From Acidobacteriota bacterium (GTDB lineage Bacteria; Acidobacteriota; HRBIN11), in assembly GCA_025061865.1 (NCBI GenBank), contig JANXAA010000159.1, forward strand, positions 1-5,728: a stretch of DNA of 5,728 bases, in the 5' to 3' direction. This document shows, one piece after another, positions 4,844-5,728 of the stretch. A program made the translations under genes and the position numbers. Each line of letters opens with the position of its first letter. Positions within the stretch are counted from its first letter, which is position 1. The notes beneath the pieces are model-generated. The model saw only the letters and a list, made by a program, of their open reading frames with translations. It did not search any database and was not told the DNA's origin.

Positions 4844-5728
4844 ACGAAGGGGATGGGCGAGGTGGCGGGGACACGTCGCCCTGGGCCATCTCGGCCGCTA
4901 AAGCGGCACCCCAAACGCTGGCGAAGTACTTTAAGTGAGAAGGTAAGATTAGCAGCGTTCGGGAGAGCTCGGCCGGCATGTAAGCACGTGCCCGTTGAGA
5001 CACCATTTCTACGAAAAAGTCGTTCGAACCGACGATACTGCCCCCGAGGATGACGACATCGGGGTCCAGTAAACTCACGACCATGCGGACCCCCAGGCCC
5101 AGGGCCTGAGCCGCTTCCTCGATGACCTCCTGGGCAGCCGGATCTCCAAAGCGAGCCGCCTCTAAGACGTCCTCGGCTCGTAAGTTGGTCACGCGGATCT
5201 GCCGGAGTCGGGATTGGGGATGCCGCCATAGGAGTGCCTGGAGTCGCTGGAGAATCCCCCGGGGCGACACAAAGGCCTCCAAACAGCCCCGGCGACCACA
5301 GGTGCACTCGGGTCCTTCCGACTGGATAGGGACGTGCCCGATGGTACCGGCCCATCCGTGAGCCCCCCAATAGGGTCGGCCGTCCACGACGATACCCCCG
5401 CTCAGGCCGCTCTCGATAGCTAAATACAAGAGGTGCCGAGCCTGGCTCCGCTGGACCTCAGGATGAAGCCGATACTCCCCATAGGCGGCCATCTGAGCCT
5501 CGTTGGCCACCAAAACGGGCCGGGACCACCGCCGTTCCAGATAAAACTTCAGCGGTTCCCCTTGCAGAAAGACGAGCTGGGGCGCATGTTGGACGACTCC
5601 CTCGGGATACGAAAGGACGGCCTGCAGGGCGACACCCAGGCCCCGGACGGACAACTGGTTCAGGACTCGTTGATATACCGCGTCGACTTCATCCAGGAAG
5701 CCCGTTAAGTCTCGACCCTCGAGAGGAA
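4842..5728 (-). CDS. ROK-family protein, C-terminal part; probable sugar-responsive regulator
   Basis: The frame is open from the right edge to a TAA at 4844-4842, about 295 codons, so the N-terminus lies outside the window. A TTG at 5654 is not the start, because ROK-like sequence continues upstream of it. Features in order: GVVQHAP (about 5600-5580), VANEAQMAAYGE (5507-5472), SGLSGGIVVDG (near 5411-5379), AGTIGHV, the zinc-binding CTCGRRGCLE (5306-5277), and the C-terminal DPDVVILGGS (near 5063-5034). ROK proteins are either sugar kinases or repressors built on the same fold. Here the kinase residues are altered: the catalytic aspartate of the usual NDAN motif is glutamate (NEAQ), the GTGxG phosphate-binding motif reads ESGLS, and the sugar-contacting glutamate of GEIGH is threonine (GTIGH). 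Zinc ligands C117, C119 and C124 (counted from the 5654 codon) are kept. This favours a regulator of the XylR/NagC kind, which would need an N-terminal helix-turn-helix just beyond the window. A Pro/Ser-rich tail ends the protein. Confidence 0.88.
   Translation of the reverse strand, partial: PLEGRDLTGFLDEVDAVYQRVLNQLSVRGLGVALQAVLSYPEGVVQHAPQLVFLQGEPLKFYLERRWSRPVLVANEAQMAAYGEYRLHPEVQRSQARHLLYLAIESGLSGGIVVDGRPYWGAHGWAGTIGHVPIQSEGPECTCGRRGCLEAFVSPRGILQRLQALLWRHPQSRLRQIRVTNLRAEDVLEAARFGDPAAQEVIEEAAQALGLGVRMVVSLLDPDVVILGGSIVGSNDFFVEMVSQRARAYMPAELSRTLLILPSHLKYFASVWGAALAAEMAQGDVSPPPRPSPS

Noticed and set aside
4831..5370. 179-residue minus-strand frame overlapping the ROK gene
   Set aside because: It is on the same strand but in another frame of the ROK gene, whose family motifs are unmistakable; its composition is Arg/Gly/Pro-rich, as GC-rich shadow frames usually are.
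5652..5654. TTG as the start of the ROK gene
   Set aside because: The frame stays open to the window edge and the upstream codons read as continuous ROK sequence; a complete ROK protein also needs an N-terminal domain not present after this codon.

Overview
The window holds three protein-coding genes in the order left-pointing, right-pointing, left-pointing, with no RNA gene, mobile element or CRISPR array that I can see. The DNA is GC-rich, and the only distinctly AT-rich patch lies in the spacer between the first two genes. The gene families (a long secreted M14 metallopeptidase with an extra C-terminal half, an FHA/PrsW membrane protein, a ROK protein) suit a GC-rich Gram-negative-type bacterium. 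Acidobacteriota or a related, possibly thermophilic, lineage is my guess from the style of the M14 protein, but the sequence alone does not prove it.

Positions 1-1545 (minus strand): a membrane protein joining an N-terminal FHA (phosphothreonine-reading) domain to a PrsW-type intramembrane protease with all its expected catalytic motifs. Its stop codon is at 43-45. The longest reading frame would begin at a GTG at 1680, but a good sigma70-like promoter overlaps that point, so I place the start at the ATG at 1545, with the ATG at 1629 as the alternative.

Positions 1546-2117: a divergent control region of about 420-570 bases. It contains the minus-strand promoter, an AT-rich tract, an 11-base direct repeat, a small hairpin, a plus-strand promoter whose 18-base spacer carries a perfect 12-base palindrome flanked by TACAATG repeats, and a GC-rich leader with a degenerate seven-base repeat and alternative hairpins just before the next gene.

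Positions 2118-4754 (plus strand): a secreted zinc carboxypeptidase-like protein of 878 residues. It has a signal peptide, a complete M14 active site in the first 390 residues, and a long C-terminal part that includes a region resembling a glutamine-amidotransferase-like fold without an obvious catalytic cysteine.

Positions 4842-5728 (minus strand, running off the right edge): the C-terminal 295 codons of a ROK-family protein whose kinase residues are altered, so it is more likely a sugar-responsive transcription regulator than a sugar kinase. It converges on the peptidase gene with 87 bases between the two stop codons.

The three genes are not an operon. The only physical link is the shared control region between the FHA-PrsW gene and the peptidase gene. 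That would allow coordinated control of one envelope protease and one exported peptidase, but this is an inference from layout only.
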